Shown: positions 1 to 9,800 of the stretch, piece after piece
Layout: each line of letters opens with the position of its first letter
How positions within the stretch are numbered: the first letter of the stretch is position 1
Source: CAYLKK01 sp964412505
GTDB lineage: Bacteria; Pseudomonadota; Alphaproteobacteria; UBA3830; CAYLKK01
DNA: 64,000 bases
Assembly (NCBI GenBank): GCA_964412505.1
Contig: CAYPOM010000007.1
Location: 7,646 to 71,645 of the forward strand
Reading direction: 5' to 3'
Notes under the pieces: model-generated
Databases searched by the model: none
What the model saw: only the letters and a program-made list of their open reading frames with translations
Told to the model about the DNA's origin: nothing
Translations under genes and position numbers: made by a program

Positions 1-200
1 GTGCCTTTATCAAAAGGCCACCAATAATTACTCCAAATTTCTAATAGAACGAATATTACTAAAAAGATACGAGCCATCGCAAACTTGCGCACACTCGTAC
101 GAAATTTACGCTTCTTGCTATCCCTCATATTTTTAACTGCGAGGTCGATATGACATCTTTTGCTGCAATGCTTAGGATATTTTGTATTCTTGCTCACCAT
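1..200 (-). CDS. Partial hypothetical protein with one membrane segment (3' end beyond window)
   Basis: An open frame reads leftward from an ATG at 200-198 and runs off the window start after 66 codons without a stop. A good ribosome-binding site (GAGG, about 6 bases before the ATG) decides the start. The visible part begins MVSKNTKYPKHCSKRC, is strongly basic for about 45 residues (two Cys, many Lys/Arg), then enters a hydrophobic stretch (residues about 42-55, MARIFLVIFVLLEIW) that looks like a transmembrane helix, followed by an aromatic patch (NYWWPF). I do not recognise a family. The gene shares the GAGGTTAAT leader style with the exported hypothetical starting at 1149. Function unknown; existence is supported by frame, start and ribosome-binding site only. 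Confidence 0.55.
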   Translation of the reverse strand, partial: MVSKNTKYPKHCSKRCHIDLAVKNMRDSKKRKFRTSVRKFAMARIFLVIFVLLEIWSNYWWPFDKG

Positions 201-340
201 ATTAACCTCACTTCACTATGCCATTTAGTTTTGAGTATTTTTTTAATACTTGTAATCGCATCTACATAACCATTATTTACATGCTAGTAAATTTTAAAAT
301 AGCAATGAAAAGAGTTATTTTTTGCAATTGGACAATAAAT

Positions 341-369
341 TTGACAGCGATCGCTATAGCCCACATAAT
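341..369 (+). promoter_or_regulatory. Sigma-70 type promoter upstream of the 398-742 gene
   Basis: TTGACA at 341-346 (perfect -35), a 17-base spacer, then CATAAT at 364-369 (-10, one mismatch from consensus). The spacer contains the palindrome GCGATCGC (346-353). Transcription would start near 376, giving a leader of about 22 bases before the ATG at 398. Confidence 0.6.
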
Positions 370-397
370 ATAATTAAACTGTTATATTATTGCTATA

Positions 398-742
398 ATG
401 TTAAAATATTTTGTGTACAACAACTTTAAAATAATGTGGCCGAAATATGCAGCTCGAACTGTTATGATCTTGTCCCTCATAGCGTTACATTTTTATAAAT
501 GTAGTAGCGATTTCGACAAAGGTATTGTTTTAGCAACAAAATGCATAATATTGCTAATGTATAATTTTTATTTGACTTGCGATTCTTTAAAATTAGCTCT
601 TCAAAAGTTAGTTGCAATATTAATAAAACCAATTATATTTCTTGGGATTGTGTTATTTTATGTGACTTGCTTTGATTTAGGAAAAAAATATTCTGAGGAA
701 ACAAAGCAGAGTCACACATTCCACCTGGATGAAAATTTATAA
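398..742 (+). CDS. Small hypothetical membrane protein
   Basis: A 114-residue frame beginning MLKYFVYNNFKIMW. It has two or three hydrophobic stretches: residues about 20-34 (ARTVMILSLIALHFY), 43-60 and 73-91 (AILIKPIIFLGIVLFYVTC). The C-terminus is short and polar. No family is recognised. There is no clear ribosome-binding site before the first ATG. A second ATG lies at 434, but that start would shorten the region before the first helix. A near-consensus promoter at 341-369 fits a short leader and is the main reason to believe the gene. It could be a decayed remnant of a larger membrane protein. Confidence 0.45.
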   Translation: MLKYFVYNNFKIMWPKYAARTVMILSLIALHFYKCSSDFDKGIVLATKCIILLMYNFYLTCDSLKLALQKLVAILIKPIIFLGIVLFYVTCFDLGKKYSEETKQSHTFHLDENL

Positions 743-843
743 ATGCAAATACTCTAGTCCACACATATTACAAGGGGCGTCAGGAAAGACATCCTCGCTA
801 TCTTCGTCATGTGCCCATGGCAATGTATCTTTATATATGAAGT

Positions 844-1149
844 TTACACAACTTTATCATATGTAGATGCATTTAATGGGCAATTTATTCTAAATTTCAT
901 TTTCCAATCATGCAAAATATCTCCGAATTGCCACCTCATAAAAGCTTTAGAGGCCCATGTTATAGCTCCTCGACAAGCTCTATAATAATCTGCTGTACTA
1001 ATAGTAGCTTCAACTGGATGGTTTTTAAGTGAACACAAAGTCCTGCCAATGTGATTAATAAATGCTCTAGCAAATGCTCCCATACAGTTAGACTGATAGC
1101 AAAAAGATATACATATACAACAAATTAACAACTTTAGTTTATTCCTCAT
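844..1149 (-). CDS. Small exported hypothetical protein
   Basis: A 101-residue protein starting MRNKLKLLICCICISFCYQSNCMGA. This is a short basic N-terminus and a hydrophobic core ending in small residues, so a cleavable signal peptide is likely, with Sec export to the periplasm or beyond. The mature part is about 78 residues, mildly basic, rich in Ala, Trp and Cys, with no recognised domain. The start is fixed by GAGG about 7 bases upstream of the ATG (leader GAGGTTGTTAAT). No operon partner is evident: the neighbours are separate small genes. Function unknown. Confidence 0.6.
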   Translation of the reverse strand: MRNKLKLLICCICISFCYQSNCMGAFARAFINHIGRTLCSLKNHPVEATISTADYYRACRGAITWASKAFMRWQFGDILHDWKMKFRINCPLNASTYDKVV

Positions 1150-1578
1150 ATTAACAACCTCTTAAAAAACAAACACGTGTGAATGCTGAAATCCATAATA
1201 CATCACACGCTTTGCATTCTACCTCTAATTATGCATTGATACAGTTGCTGTGTATCTAAAATTTTAGAGAAATTTCGCGCAAAAATAGATACAATATTGT
1301 AACAAACGAGTCTGCGTTTTTCTTGATATGAATGATTATGTCCTAGATTGAAGAGATGCGAAATGCAAAAACTAATACTGAGAAATTCGCTTAATTTTAT
1401 AAGTAACTATTAATTGTTATATCGGCTAAAAAAAATTAAAAATCCCGTGGTTCCTTTCTATGTCGTTACTTTTGCTTTCTTTGGTCAATCTGCCACTTGT
1501 ACAAAAGTTAAAAAAAGCTCTATGAAAATATACGTTTTTATGGTAAAAATACGCAGCAAAATTCGTTATGGATGTCTG
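1150..1578. other. Intergenic stretch, divergent promoter region
   Basis: About 430 bases between the divergent exported hypothetical and the MFS gene. I see no RNA gene. There is an imperfect inverted repeat (GATACA and TGTATC near 1235-1255) and the motif GATACAAT near 1287. An open frame with a TTG codon at 1414 runs into the MFS gene in the same frame, but its product before residue 56 is basic and polar and does not look like an MFS N-terminus, so I treat it as leader. Confidence 0.4.
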
Positions 1579-2811
1579 ATGAATGCGATAAAAGAAAATT
1601 TACATATATCTCCTGAGAATCAAAAGATCCCAAGAACCATTTGGGTTCTAGGTATCGTTAGCTTTTTTATGAATTCCGCTTCTGTTGTGATTACATCTTT
1701 GACGCCGTTTTTTATAACGCAGGTATTAGGTGCATCAGAAGCTGCTGTTGGGCATATTCGAGGGATTACAGAGGCATTATCTTATTTAGTTAAGTTGTGC
1801 TCTGGTGTCATTAGTGATTATATAGGTAAAAGAAAAGCTCTTATCCTTTTTGGATATGGATGTGCAGCTATTACGAAACCAATTTTTGGTTTTGCAAATA
1901 CAATTTTTCAGTATACAGTTGCTCAGGTAATAGAGCGTGTTGCTAACGGTATGAGAGATACGCCACGCGATGCTCTTATCGCAGATTGTGTGCCGAAGAA
2001 ATTAAAAGGCACAAGTTATGGAATTAGACAAAGTTTCGCCACAGCTGGTTCTATGTTTGGCTCTCTTGGCTGTTATTTCTTGTTGGCGTATTTAGCGTCT
2101 AGGGGGAATAGTGTTGACAATGCAAGAATGGCTTATTTTATTGCTACAATCCCAAGTCTAATTGCTGTAATATTGTTGTTTTGGGGAATCAGTGACTCTA
2201 AAAATGTCGAAAGGTTGAAGAATAGAAAAGGATTCCCAATAAAAAAGGAAGACTTAAAGCAGCTAGGTGGACATTTTTGCTTCTTTATGTTTGTTTTACT
2301 AGTATTCATGATGGCTCGCTTTAGTGAAGCTTTCTTAGTTCTTCGAGCTCAAGAACTAGGCTGGGACTTGTGCCATGTATCTTTGATCTTAACAATACTA
2401 TACTTATTTAATTCTATAACTTCCAAAATAGCTGGGAACCTATCTGACAGAATAGATCGTAGACTTTTCTTGGGAATAGGATTTTTATTTATGATAGCAT
2501 CATGCTTTTTAGTCGCAAATTCTAACTCAATGCATATGTTAATTTTCGGTGTTATCGCATATGGTATTCACTATGGGTCAACGCAAGGGACTTTTTTTGC
2601 TTTAGTCGCAGATTATTCTCCACCACAGATAAAAGGCACATCTTTTGGAATATTTAACTTAGTTTGTGCTTTGGGGATGTTCGTTTCCAATAGTTTAACT
2701 GGAGTATTGTGGAAAAATTATGGAGCCCATACTGCAATGATGGTAGAAGCAACTATTGCTAGTATTGCTTTTGTACTGTTCCTATTTTTGAAAAAACCTG
2801 TAGAAAAATAA
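1579..2811 (+). CDS. Major facilitator superfamily (MFS) transporter
   Basis: Polytopic inner-membrane carrier, 410 residues from the ATG at 1579, about 12 hydrophobic segments in two halves. In the loop after the second helix it has the MFS motif A-like pattern G.ISD.IGKRK. A second copy of this loop pattern, GNLSDRIDRR, lies in the C-terminal half, as expected for the MFS two-fold repeat. The stretch PRDALIAD (around residue 133) recurs as PRDALISD in the second MFS gene of the window (42529-43692), so the two are paralogues. Substrate unknown. Start: the frame is open back to a TTG at 1414, but the ATG at 1579 gives the normal short cytoplasmic N-terminus. Upstream ATGs at 1522 and 1540 cannot be excluded. 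accA follows 26 bases downstream and may be cotranscribed. Confidence 0.85.
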   Translation: MNAIKENLHISPENQKIPRTIWVLGIVSFFMNSASVVITSLTPFFITQVLGASEAAVGHIRGITEALSYLVKLCSGVISDYIGKRKALILFGYGCAAITKPIFGFANTIFQYTVAQVIERVANGMRDTPRDALIADCVPKKLKGTSYGIRQSFATAGSMFGSLGCYFLLAYLASRGNSVDNARMAYFIATIPSLIAVILLFWGISDSKNVERLKNRKGFPIKKEDLKQLGGHFCFFMFVLLVFMMARFSEAFLVLRAQELGWDLCHVSLILTILYLFNSITSKIAGNLSDRIDRRLFLGIGFLFMIASCFLVANSNSMHMLIFGVIAYGIHYGSTQGTFFALVADYSPPQIKGTSFGIFNLVCALGMFVSNSLTGVLWKNYGAHTAMMVEATIASIAFVLFLFLKKPVEK

Positions 2812-2837
2812 TACTGTTTTTCACTTACGGAGGTTGT

Positions 2838-3773
2838 ATGATAATTTTAGAATTCGAAAAACCGATTTTTGAATTAGAATCAAAGATTCGAGAGCTGAAA
2901 AGACTCAATAGCGGTGATGTGAATATAACAGCAGATATAAATCGGTTAGAAAACAAGCTTAAATCTATTGTAAAAAGTGTATATTCTGAATTGACACCTT
3001 GGCAGATCGTTCAAGTAGCTAGGCATCAAGAAAGACCTCAGACAATAGATTATGTAAATAGCATGTTTACAGATTTTGAAGAGTTATCTGGAGATAGAAA
3101 GTTCGCTGAGGATAAAGCAATTCTTGCTGGGATTGGTAAGTTCTACGGAGTTCCAGTTGCTATTTTAGGCCACCAAAAAGGGCGAGATACAGAGGAAAGA
3201 ATTGCGCATAATTTCGGCATGCCTCATCCAGAAGGCTATAGAAAAGCTTATAGGATTATGGAGCTAGCAGAACAATTTAATCTTCCGTTACTTACGTTTA
3301 TCGATACAGCTGGCGCCTACCCTGGCATCGGAGCTGAAGAAAGAGGTCAAGCAGAATCTATAGGGAAGTGTTTGGAAAAGTTATCTCAAATAAGTGTTCC
3401 TATAATTTCAACTATAATTGGTGAAGGCGGTTCCGGTGGGGCTGTGGCATTAGCTTTCGCAAATAAATTGCTGATGTTAGAGTTTTCAATATATTCAGTA
3501 ATTTCTCCAGAAGGATGTGCTTCGATATTGTGGAGAAATCCAGAGAATGCATCTGATGCTGCTGAATGTTTAAAATTAACAGCTAGAGATTTAATTAAAT
3601 TTGGCTTAATAGACTCTATAATAAAAGAACCATTAGGTGGGGCGCATAGAAATTATAAAGAAGCAATAGATAACGTATCTGCCGCTATAAAAGATGCTAT
3701 TATTGAGATGAGATCAATAACAGATTTACGTACTCATAGGAGTGAAAAGTTTTTGAATTTCGGGTTAGTATAA
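2838..3773 (+). CDS. accA: Acetyl-CoA carboxylase carboxyltransferase subunit alpha
   Basis: AccA pairs with AccD to transfer the carboxyl group from carboxybiotin to acetyl-CoA, making malonyl-CoA, the first committed step of fatty-acid synthesis in the cytoplasm. The 311-residue length matches the family (about 319 in E. coli). Visible hallmarks are the crotonase-fold glycine stretch GEGGSGGAVALAFA, the block DTAGAYPGIGAEERGQAE, and SPEGCASILW. The start ATG is preceded by GGAGG at ideal spacing. Its stop overlaps the dut start by one base (TAATG), so the two are translationally coupled. accD, accB and accC are not in the window. fabD (38646) serves the same pathway. Confidence 0.97.
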   Translation: MIILEFEKPIFELESKIRELKRLNSGDVNITADINRLENKLKSIVKSVYSELTPWQIVQVARHQERPQTIDYVNSMFTDFEELSGDRKFAEDKAILAGIGKFYGVPVAILGHQKGRDTEERIAHNFGMPHPEGYRKAYRIMELAEQFNLPLLTFIDTAGAYPGIGAEERGQAESIGKCLEKLSQISVPIISTIIGEGGSGGAVALAFANKLLMLEFSIYSVISPEGCASILWRNPENASDAAECLKLTARDLIKFGLIDSIIKEPLGGAHRNYKEAIDNVSAAIKDAIIEMRSITDLRTHRSEKFLNFGLV

Positions 3774-4222
3774 TGCCATTTGTAGATGTACTTATCCAGG
3801 TTTTAGAACACGGCGAAGGTCTTGATTTGCCATCGTATGAATCAGCTGGAAGTTCTGGCGCAGACTTAAAAGCTGCGATTGATGGTCAGCTAGAAATAGC
3901 ACCAAATTCTGTAGCATTGATCCCATGTGGATTTAGAATTGCAATTCCAAATGGGTACGAAGGGCAAGTTAGATCTAGATCTGGACTTGCTCTGAAAAAT
4001 TCTATATTTATACTAAACTCTCCAGGAACAATTGATTCGGATTATAGAGGGGAAGTAAAGTTAATAGTTGCGAATTTTTCTACAGTTCCATTTACCGTAA
4101 AAAGAGGAATGCGTTTAGCTCAGATTGTGATCTGTCCTGTATACACAGCTAATTTTATAAACTCGCCCAATCTTCAAAAAACAGAAAGAAATGAAAGTGG
4201 ATTTGGATCTACTGGTGTTTAA
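3773..4222 (+). CDS. dut: Deoxyuridine 5'-triphosphate nucleotidohydrolase (dUTPase)
   Basis: Hydrolyses dUTP to dUMP and pyrophosphate, keeping uracil out of DNA and supplying the dTMP precursor. It acts as a cytoplasmic homotrimer. The 149 residues contain all five trimeric dUTPase motifs in order: AGSSGADLKA (I), QVRSRSGLALK (II), PGTIDSDYRGEVK (III, with the catalytic Asp), RGMRLAQIVI (IV) and ESGFGSTG (V, the nucleotide-closing C-terminal arm). Length is typical. The start overlaps the accA stop by one base. Nothing is missing and the gene looks functional. Confidence 0.97.
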   Translation: MPFVDVLIQVLEHGEGLDLPSYESAGSSGADLKAAIDGQLEIAPNSVALIPCGFRIAIPNGYEGQVRSRSGLALKNSIFILNSPGTIDSDYRGEVKLIVANFSTVPFTVKRGMRLAQIVICPVYTANFINSPNLQKTERNESGFGSTGV

Positions 4223-4379
4223 GTTTTTCTGTTTCTACTAAATGTAAATAAGCAGTTATAGAAGTAATAGTAGGATATTTTTTATGATGCTGTTCTATCT
4301 TTAGTAGTTATTTCGGTTGTTTTAGCTAAAAAAATACTTAAGTGAGACTTATAAAAAAACTTGTTGTAAAAAAAAAAAG

Positions 4380-5168
4380 ATGTTATCGTTCTTTAGAAAA
4401 ATTCAGGAGATAATTGTGCCATTCTGTCAATATATTTGCCCTGTTATGACACTGCTTTTTCTTTATGCTTGTTCGAATACAGAGCGTCATATACAAACCG
4501 ATAGTACTGCAAAGCATGCCACAGAAAGAAGGTATTGCTTAAAAAATAGATGCTATCAACCAATGCAACAATATAATTATTCTGCGACAGGTTTAGCTAG
4601 TTGGTATGGTACGTTTGAAAACGGATGTTTAACTGCTACTGGATATGCTTTTGATAAGAATTTTATGACAGCTGCGCATAGAACATTGCCTCTCCCATGC
4701 GTTGTCGAAGTTACAAAATTATCTTCTGGGAGGAAGATAAAAGTTTTTGTAAATGATAGAGGCCCATTTTGTAACCCGAATGCAAGGATAATAGACCTTT
4801 CTGCAGCTGCAGCTAAAAAATTAGGTTTTTTTATAGATGGTGTAACTAAGGTTTCAATTAAGTGTTTGCCATATGAAAGTATGTTAGCTGCTCTCTATTA
4901 CAATAGAAAACACTATCATCCTGATTATCAAGAAAAGACTACCCTAACTGTAGCCGAAAGAAAATATATAAAAGAGAAAATAATTGGTGATTATACTAGG
5001 ACATGTGAATCTCTTTGCAAAAAGAGTAAGAAAAAAATAAAATGTACGACAGGGAAAAAATCATGTGTATTAAATAATCTCAAAACAAGATGTAGATACA
5101 AAAAAGTTAATCAGCGTACGAATAGAAGAAAAGCTTTGATGAGAAAAATAATAGGTAATATGAGGTGA
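4380..5168 (+). CDS. rlpA: RlpA-like septal-ring lytic transglycosylase, lipoprotein
   Basis: RlpA proteins are outer-membrane lipoproteins that cleave denuded glycan strands of peptidoglycan at the division site. Here the N-terminal hydrophobic region ends in a lipobox-like L-Y-A-C (Cys31), with a tyrosine at the -2 position that is unusual. The double-psi beta-barrel domain spans roughly residues 68-165: ASWYGTFENGCLTATG, then FVNDRGPF with the catalytic Asp, then RIIDLSAAAAKKLG. There is no C-terminal SPOR domain. Instead the last 80 or so residues are very basic (many Lys/Arg) with several Cys, an uncommon tail. The upstream region is A-rich without a clear ribosome-binding site. The stop codon lies in the glmM ribosome-binding region, suggesting coupling. 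Confidence 0.85.
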   Translation: MLSFFRKIQEIIVPFCQYICPVMTLLFLYACSNTERHIQTDSTAKHATERRYCLKNRCYQPMQQYNYSATGLASWYGTFENGCLTATGYAFDKNFMTAAHRTLPLPCVVEVTKLSSGRKIKVFVNDRGPFCNPNARIIDLSAAAAKKLGFFIDGVTKVSIKCLPYESMLAALYYNRKHYHPDYQEKTTLTVAERKYIKEKIIGDYTRTCESLCKKSKKKIKCTTGKKSCVLNNLKTRCRYKKVNQRTNRRKALMRKIIGNMR

Positions 5169-5176
5169 CGTATATA

Positions 5177-6490
5177 GTGAAAAATCAACTTTTTGGTACT
5201 GATGGAATTAGAGGCTTAGCCGGGGAAGGTTTTCTTACAATAGAATCTTTAGATAAAATGATAGGATCGGTATTGTTTTGTATCCCGGATGTTAAATATG
5301 TCGTAATTGGCCAAGATACGAGATTATCTGGGGAAATGTTATCAAATATTGTCTCAGCCATATTTTCTTCTTATGGAGTAAATGTCACTAATTTAGGAAT
5401 AGCCACAACGCCATCAATTGCATTTCTTACTAAAAAATATGAATTCGATTTAGGTATAGTTATTTCTGCCTCTCACAATTCTTTTGAAGATAATGGTATA
5501 AAATTCTTTGATAACAATGGATGCAAGTTCACATCAGATTTGGAAGAAAAAATTACAAGTGCATTTTTCGCTGGCAAAACAATAAGCAAAAAAACTCACA
5601 AACAAATTGGAGTGCTTTCCAGGCGCAATTTGTTAAAAAAATATGAAGATTATGTTTTGCAAAAATTTAGTATAAATCTTTCAAAAATTAAAATAGTAGT
5701 TGATTGTGCGAACGGAGCAATGTACAAAGTTGCACGTTCAATCTTCAAAAAGCTAAAAGGAGATATAACTTACATATTTAATAAACCGAATGGAATTAAT
5801 ATAAACGAAAATTGTGGTGCTGTTTATCCGAAAATTTTATGCGATACAGTGTTAAAGAAAAATGCAGATATCGGATTTGCATTTGATGGAGATGGAGATA
5901 GGTTAGTAGTTTGTGATGAAAATGGAGAAGTAATAGATGGTGATCATTTGCTTGGTTTTTTAGGGGAAATGGCATGTTCTCCTAGCGAAAGTAAAAATAT
6001 CATAATATCAGAAATGTCAAACTTAGGTTTAGAAAATTACTTAACAAATATTGGGTACTCAGTCATTAGAACGCCAGTAGGAGATAAATACATATCAGAA
6101 AAGATCTATAGAAAAGAGTCGTTATTTGGAGGAGAAAATTCTGGCCATATTATTTTAGGTAAATATCAAGAAACTGGAGATGGATTAATTGCAGCATTAA
6201 AAATTCTCGAATTAATGCAAAATAGAAACGATTCTATTAGTAAATTAGCAAGGGATTTTACACTTTTACCTTCCGTAAAAATAAATGTACAAGTAGAAGA
6301 CAAAGACAAAATTTCATCAACCGCGTTAAAGAAGATAAGCGAAAAGTTCGAATCTGAGAATACAAGAATATTACTTAGAAAATCTGGTACAGAAAATTTG
6401 ATAAGAATTTTAATTGAAGGTGATAATTATGATGATATCGCTAAGATCGCGGATAAAATGAAAGAGGAAATAACATATCTAGATAAGTAG
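5177..6490 (+). CDS. glmM: Phosphoglucosamine mutase
   Basis: Interconverts glucosamine-6-phosphate and glucosamine-1-phosphate, feeding UDP-GlcNAc synthesis for peptidoglycan and lipid A. The alpha-D-phosphohexomutase motifs are all present: phosphoserine loop SASHNSFEDNG, metal site DGDGDR, sugar-binding GGENSGH, and the phosphate-binding RKSGTEN near the C-terminus. The N-terminal LFGTDGIRG is typical. I chose the GTG at 5177 (437 residues, product starting MKNQLFGTDG) because AGGTGA (5163-5168) sits 8 bases upstream. An in-frame GTG at 5165 overlaps the rlpA stop and would add four residues. The next gene begins one base after the stop. Confidence 0.95.
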   Translation: MKNQLFGTDGIRGLAGEGFLTIESLDKMIGSVLFCIPDVKYVVIGQDTRLSGEMLSNIVSAIFSSYGVNVTNLGIATTPSIAFLTKKYEFDLGIVISASHNSFEDNGIKFFDNNGCKFTSDLEEKITSAFFAGKTISKKTHKQIGVLSRRNLLKKYEDYVLQKFSINLSKIKIVVDCANGAMYKVARSIFKKLKGDITYIFNKPNGININENCGAVYPKILCDTVLKKNADIGFAFDGDGDRLVVCDENGEVIDGDHLLGFLGEMACSPSESKNIIISEMSNLGLENYLTNIGYSVIRTPVGDKYISEKIYRKESLFGGENSGHIILGKYQETGDGLIAALKILELMQNRNDSISKLARDFTLLPSVKINVQVEDKDKISSTALKKISEKFESENTRILLRKSGTENLIRILIEGDNYDDIAKIADKMKEEITYLDK

Positions 6491-6491
6491 C

Positions 6492-6755
6492 ATGGCTGAT
6501 AAATATTCTAAATTTTACGAAAAAATTGAAAATTTCTCTAATGAGCATAAAGAAAAACTTGCAATTAGACCTAAAAATAATAATGAAGCATATTCTAGTG
6601 TGTCAGATTTTTTTGGTTCGATAATAAGTTGTACTATAATTGGATATATTATAGATTCAATTTTTTCTAAGCATTTTCTATTTACAGTAGTTTTGTTTTT
6701 TTTAGGTATATTAGCTGGAATTAATGCGATAATAAAACGAGTTACAAAAAAATAA
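6492..6755 (+). CDS. Small membrane protein, possibly AtpI-like
   Basis: An 87-residue protein with a polar N-terminal half (about 35 residues) and two hydrophobic helices: FFGSIISCTIIGYIIDSIF, then FLFTVVLFFLGILAGINAI. The order G..D between helices and G...G.N in helix 2 is what one sees in AtpI, the accessory protein that helps assemble the F1Fo ATP synthase rotor ring. In alphaproteobacteria atpI normally heads the Fo genes (atpB, atpE, atpF). None of those is here; the gene directly follows glmM (one base gap). The family call is by pattern only and this could be another small two-helix membrane protein. Confidence 0.5.
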   Translation: MADKYSKFYEKIENFSNEHKEKLAIRPKNNNEAYSSVSDFFGSIISCTIIGYIIDSIFSKHFLFTVVLFFLGILAGINAIIKRVTKK

Positions 6756-6895
6756 GGCTTTTGAGATTTGATATTCTAAAAAATATAATCATGTTGCTTG
6801 AAGTAGTTTGTCCCAAGAGCCTTAGCTACAGCAGCTTAACCTTTATTTAAAAAGCGAATTTGTATAATTCGTAATCTTTGGATAATGGGTGAGGT

Positions 6896-9800
6896 ATGAG
6901 TAAATTTTTGAAAAGCGCTAGATCAGGATATGTACTTGTATTTTTAGCTTTTTTGTTGCCTGTTATTGTCGCATCAATATATTTCGCGATAAATTTTACC
7001 GAAAGAACATCTATATATTCGCATAAAGATTGTTCTGCTGATGCTGCCTTAACTGCGATAAAAAATTATAATTTTGGAGCTCCTTTCGAAGCACAGAAAC
7101 TAGGTCTGTTATCCAAAGCTGACAATGTTTACAATGATAAAGCCGTTATGCATTCAGATAGCACAATAAAGCACGAAGAGCTCATTGTTACTCCTAACTG
7201 TTTTTCTATAGTACCTACTGATTCAAATATTACAGAATTCAACCAATTTGTCGGATTATATTCGTCAATTGATATGTCTTATCGTCAGGGTTTTTTCTAT
7301 GATGAAAATTATATAAAAAATGCAAAATATTTAGCTTCAGAATGCAAAGTCCTAGATGTGTCCATTCACAATACTGGAATAAATTTAGCATGTAATTGTG
7401 TATTGCCAGCAGAAAAAGGATTCAATGGATATTGTAATGCTTATCCAAATAACGAAGAACACAACAATAACATGAAATTTACATTTAACAAAAATTCTAA
7501 TACAACATCTAAAACGATAAATTTATCAAAACGTGTTGCAGATACAGATAAATTGACTATTCAAAAAGACGGAGATTCGCTTGTCGTAAATATAAAAGAT
7601 GATTTGTCTGGAAAAACTTATTCTGCCAAAGCTATCCCAGCTAAATGTAATGTTGATATTGTAATGTGCATACCGACTAATGGAGCCGCGTGTAACGAAA
7701 ACAATTTAGATTTAGCTTCTGTCAAAACAGGTGATTCAACAGGATTGCCTTTAAAAGTTGAAACAACAGAAACTTCTCCTAGTGTGAATGTGCAAAACAC
7801 TTCAATTTATCAAATTTCTCAGGCATGTAAAAAATTCATAAAAGATAATTTTATGGCTACACAAGGCGTTTGTGCTGGTATAGTGCCATATTCTGGGAAA
7901 CTATCTATTCCTCATTACAGATTCGACTCGTGGGGTGCATGGCAAGTGCATTTTGATGGTACACACTACACTGTATACGCTAACCACAATGTTAATTTAC
8001 ATCACAAAGTTATGGGATATTATTTATATGGCTCATGTGGAGACTCAACTAAATCGTTGTCTTACGGTAACGTTCCAGATTCCACTTACGGCGGACTAGC
8101 TAAAGGAGTATTAAATACTTGGCACAAATATGGAGCGAATATTAGACACCAGCGTGGGCTACTATCAAGTAATCCTAGAAATGATCAAAATTACGACTAT
8201 GATGTTGACGTTTCGGCAATTCCAACAAATCGACCAGAATTTGACACTGGATATTTGTTGTCTTCACTATATCCAGCTTATTTAGGGTACGCAAACGTTT
8301 TAAGAGGTAAAGCAGATGAAGGTAGTATTGATTATCTACCAAATCCATACTATGTTATTGAGTTGACTCCAGATATGGTAAAAATTTGCGATTTGCTTGA
8401 ATGTTTTAGGCCTATAAACGATGAGTATAGTTGTAGCAACTTCTTGTTTTTACCATTTTATTGGTCCAATGCACTATTAAATTATCCTTGGTCTGATGAT
8501 CCAGTTAGAGAATCGGATGCTAATTATTTTTCTCAAGAATCTAAATTAACAGAAGGAAGAAGTAAAGCTGTCATTCTATTCGTGAATAAACCTGACCATT
8601 TTGAACCTGGAGAAATGACGTATTTAGGTTTTTCTAATGATAATCAGGAATTTGATTTAGCTGAAAGTGATACGATTTTATTCAATATAGATTACTCAAG
8701 TAACAAATACAGATTTTACGATGGAACAACGTTGGGTAGTTTATGTAAAACTACATCACCAAACGTCGAATTATATGGGCAAAAGAAAATTTTGAAGTTT
8801 AAGCAGTTATCTGGAAGTATGGTAAAAATTCCAGAGGGGACAAGCTCGGCAGATGCAGAATATAAATCAGACTATTTCTGGAAAGTCCCAGAAGATTCTG
8901 TTACTAAAGCAAAATTGTCATGTCCACAAAAGCACTTGATTAAACTCGTTTTTGAAGGAAATTACTTAGACGAGGCTATAAAGCAAAAAACAGAAGGCCC
9001 TGGCACAGTTACATTCTATCAAGATATAGTAAAAGAATATCCATCTGATAATACCAATAAACATATTACAGATTGCCGTATAGATTCTACTGATGGCGAA
9101 TCAGTACCATTAGACACACCATACGAAATTTCAAAACCAACAACATTCGTATTCAGCGGGCCTATAAAATTTCCTATGAGTGGCGACAACCATTTAGCCA
9201 ATTGGGATTCAACAGGACCAAATTTTAGGGGTAATCTGTCTCCATATAAAGTAAAGTATCTTTTAAATAAAGCAGCAATAAGTGCTGTCACATTAAAGAA
9301 ACAACTAATCAGAGATTATATGGGAAAATATGGAGCCGAGAACTCCACCGACGGAATAGCTAGTAAGTGGCAAGTCAATAGTATTAATTCTCCAGTTCTG
9401 ATTATGCGAAATAGTAAATTAGCAAATCGAATGCCTACTGATGTTCTAGACTTATCTGGTAGTTCTACAAATGATGTCCCTGCATATTCTCCATACGGAA
9501 ATACTGATGATAATGGTAATACATGGACTTTTAGTACATATACGCATTATGTATCACAAACCCAAAATTCTAATTTAATAGGGGTAACTGATTTATTTAG
9601 AGATTTATGCATAGAACGTCAAAAAGATGATGTAATCAAGTGGTATTCTTATATTGAATATGGGGATCTAGATACATATTCGAAACAATATTATTCTAAT
9701 ATAGTTTACGGAGTTCATTTTCCATTCAGTTATTATATTTTTTCTGCAGATAGTATTATAAAAATCTTCTTAACTAACGACGCTTTTAAAGAATATACAT

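Noticed and set aside
6747..6830. Imperfect inverted repeat AAGGCTTTTG / CAAGAGCCTT after the AtpI-like gene
   Set aside because: About 50 bases separate the arms and no T run follows, so it is not a convincing terminator or RNA gene.
7640..7690. Functional metal-ion site (MIDAS) in the TadG-like protein
   Set aside because: The DxSxS signature cannot be found after the first strand, so metal binding is not claimed.
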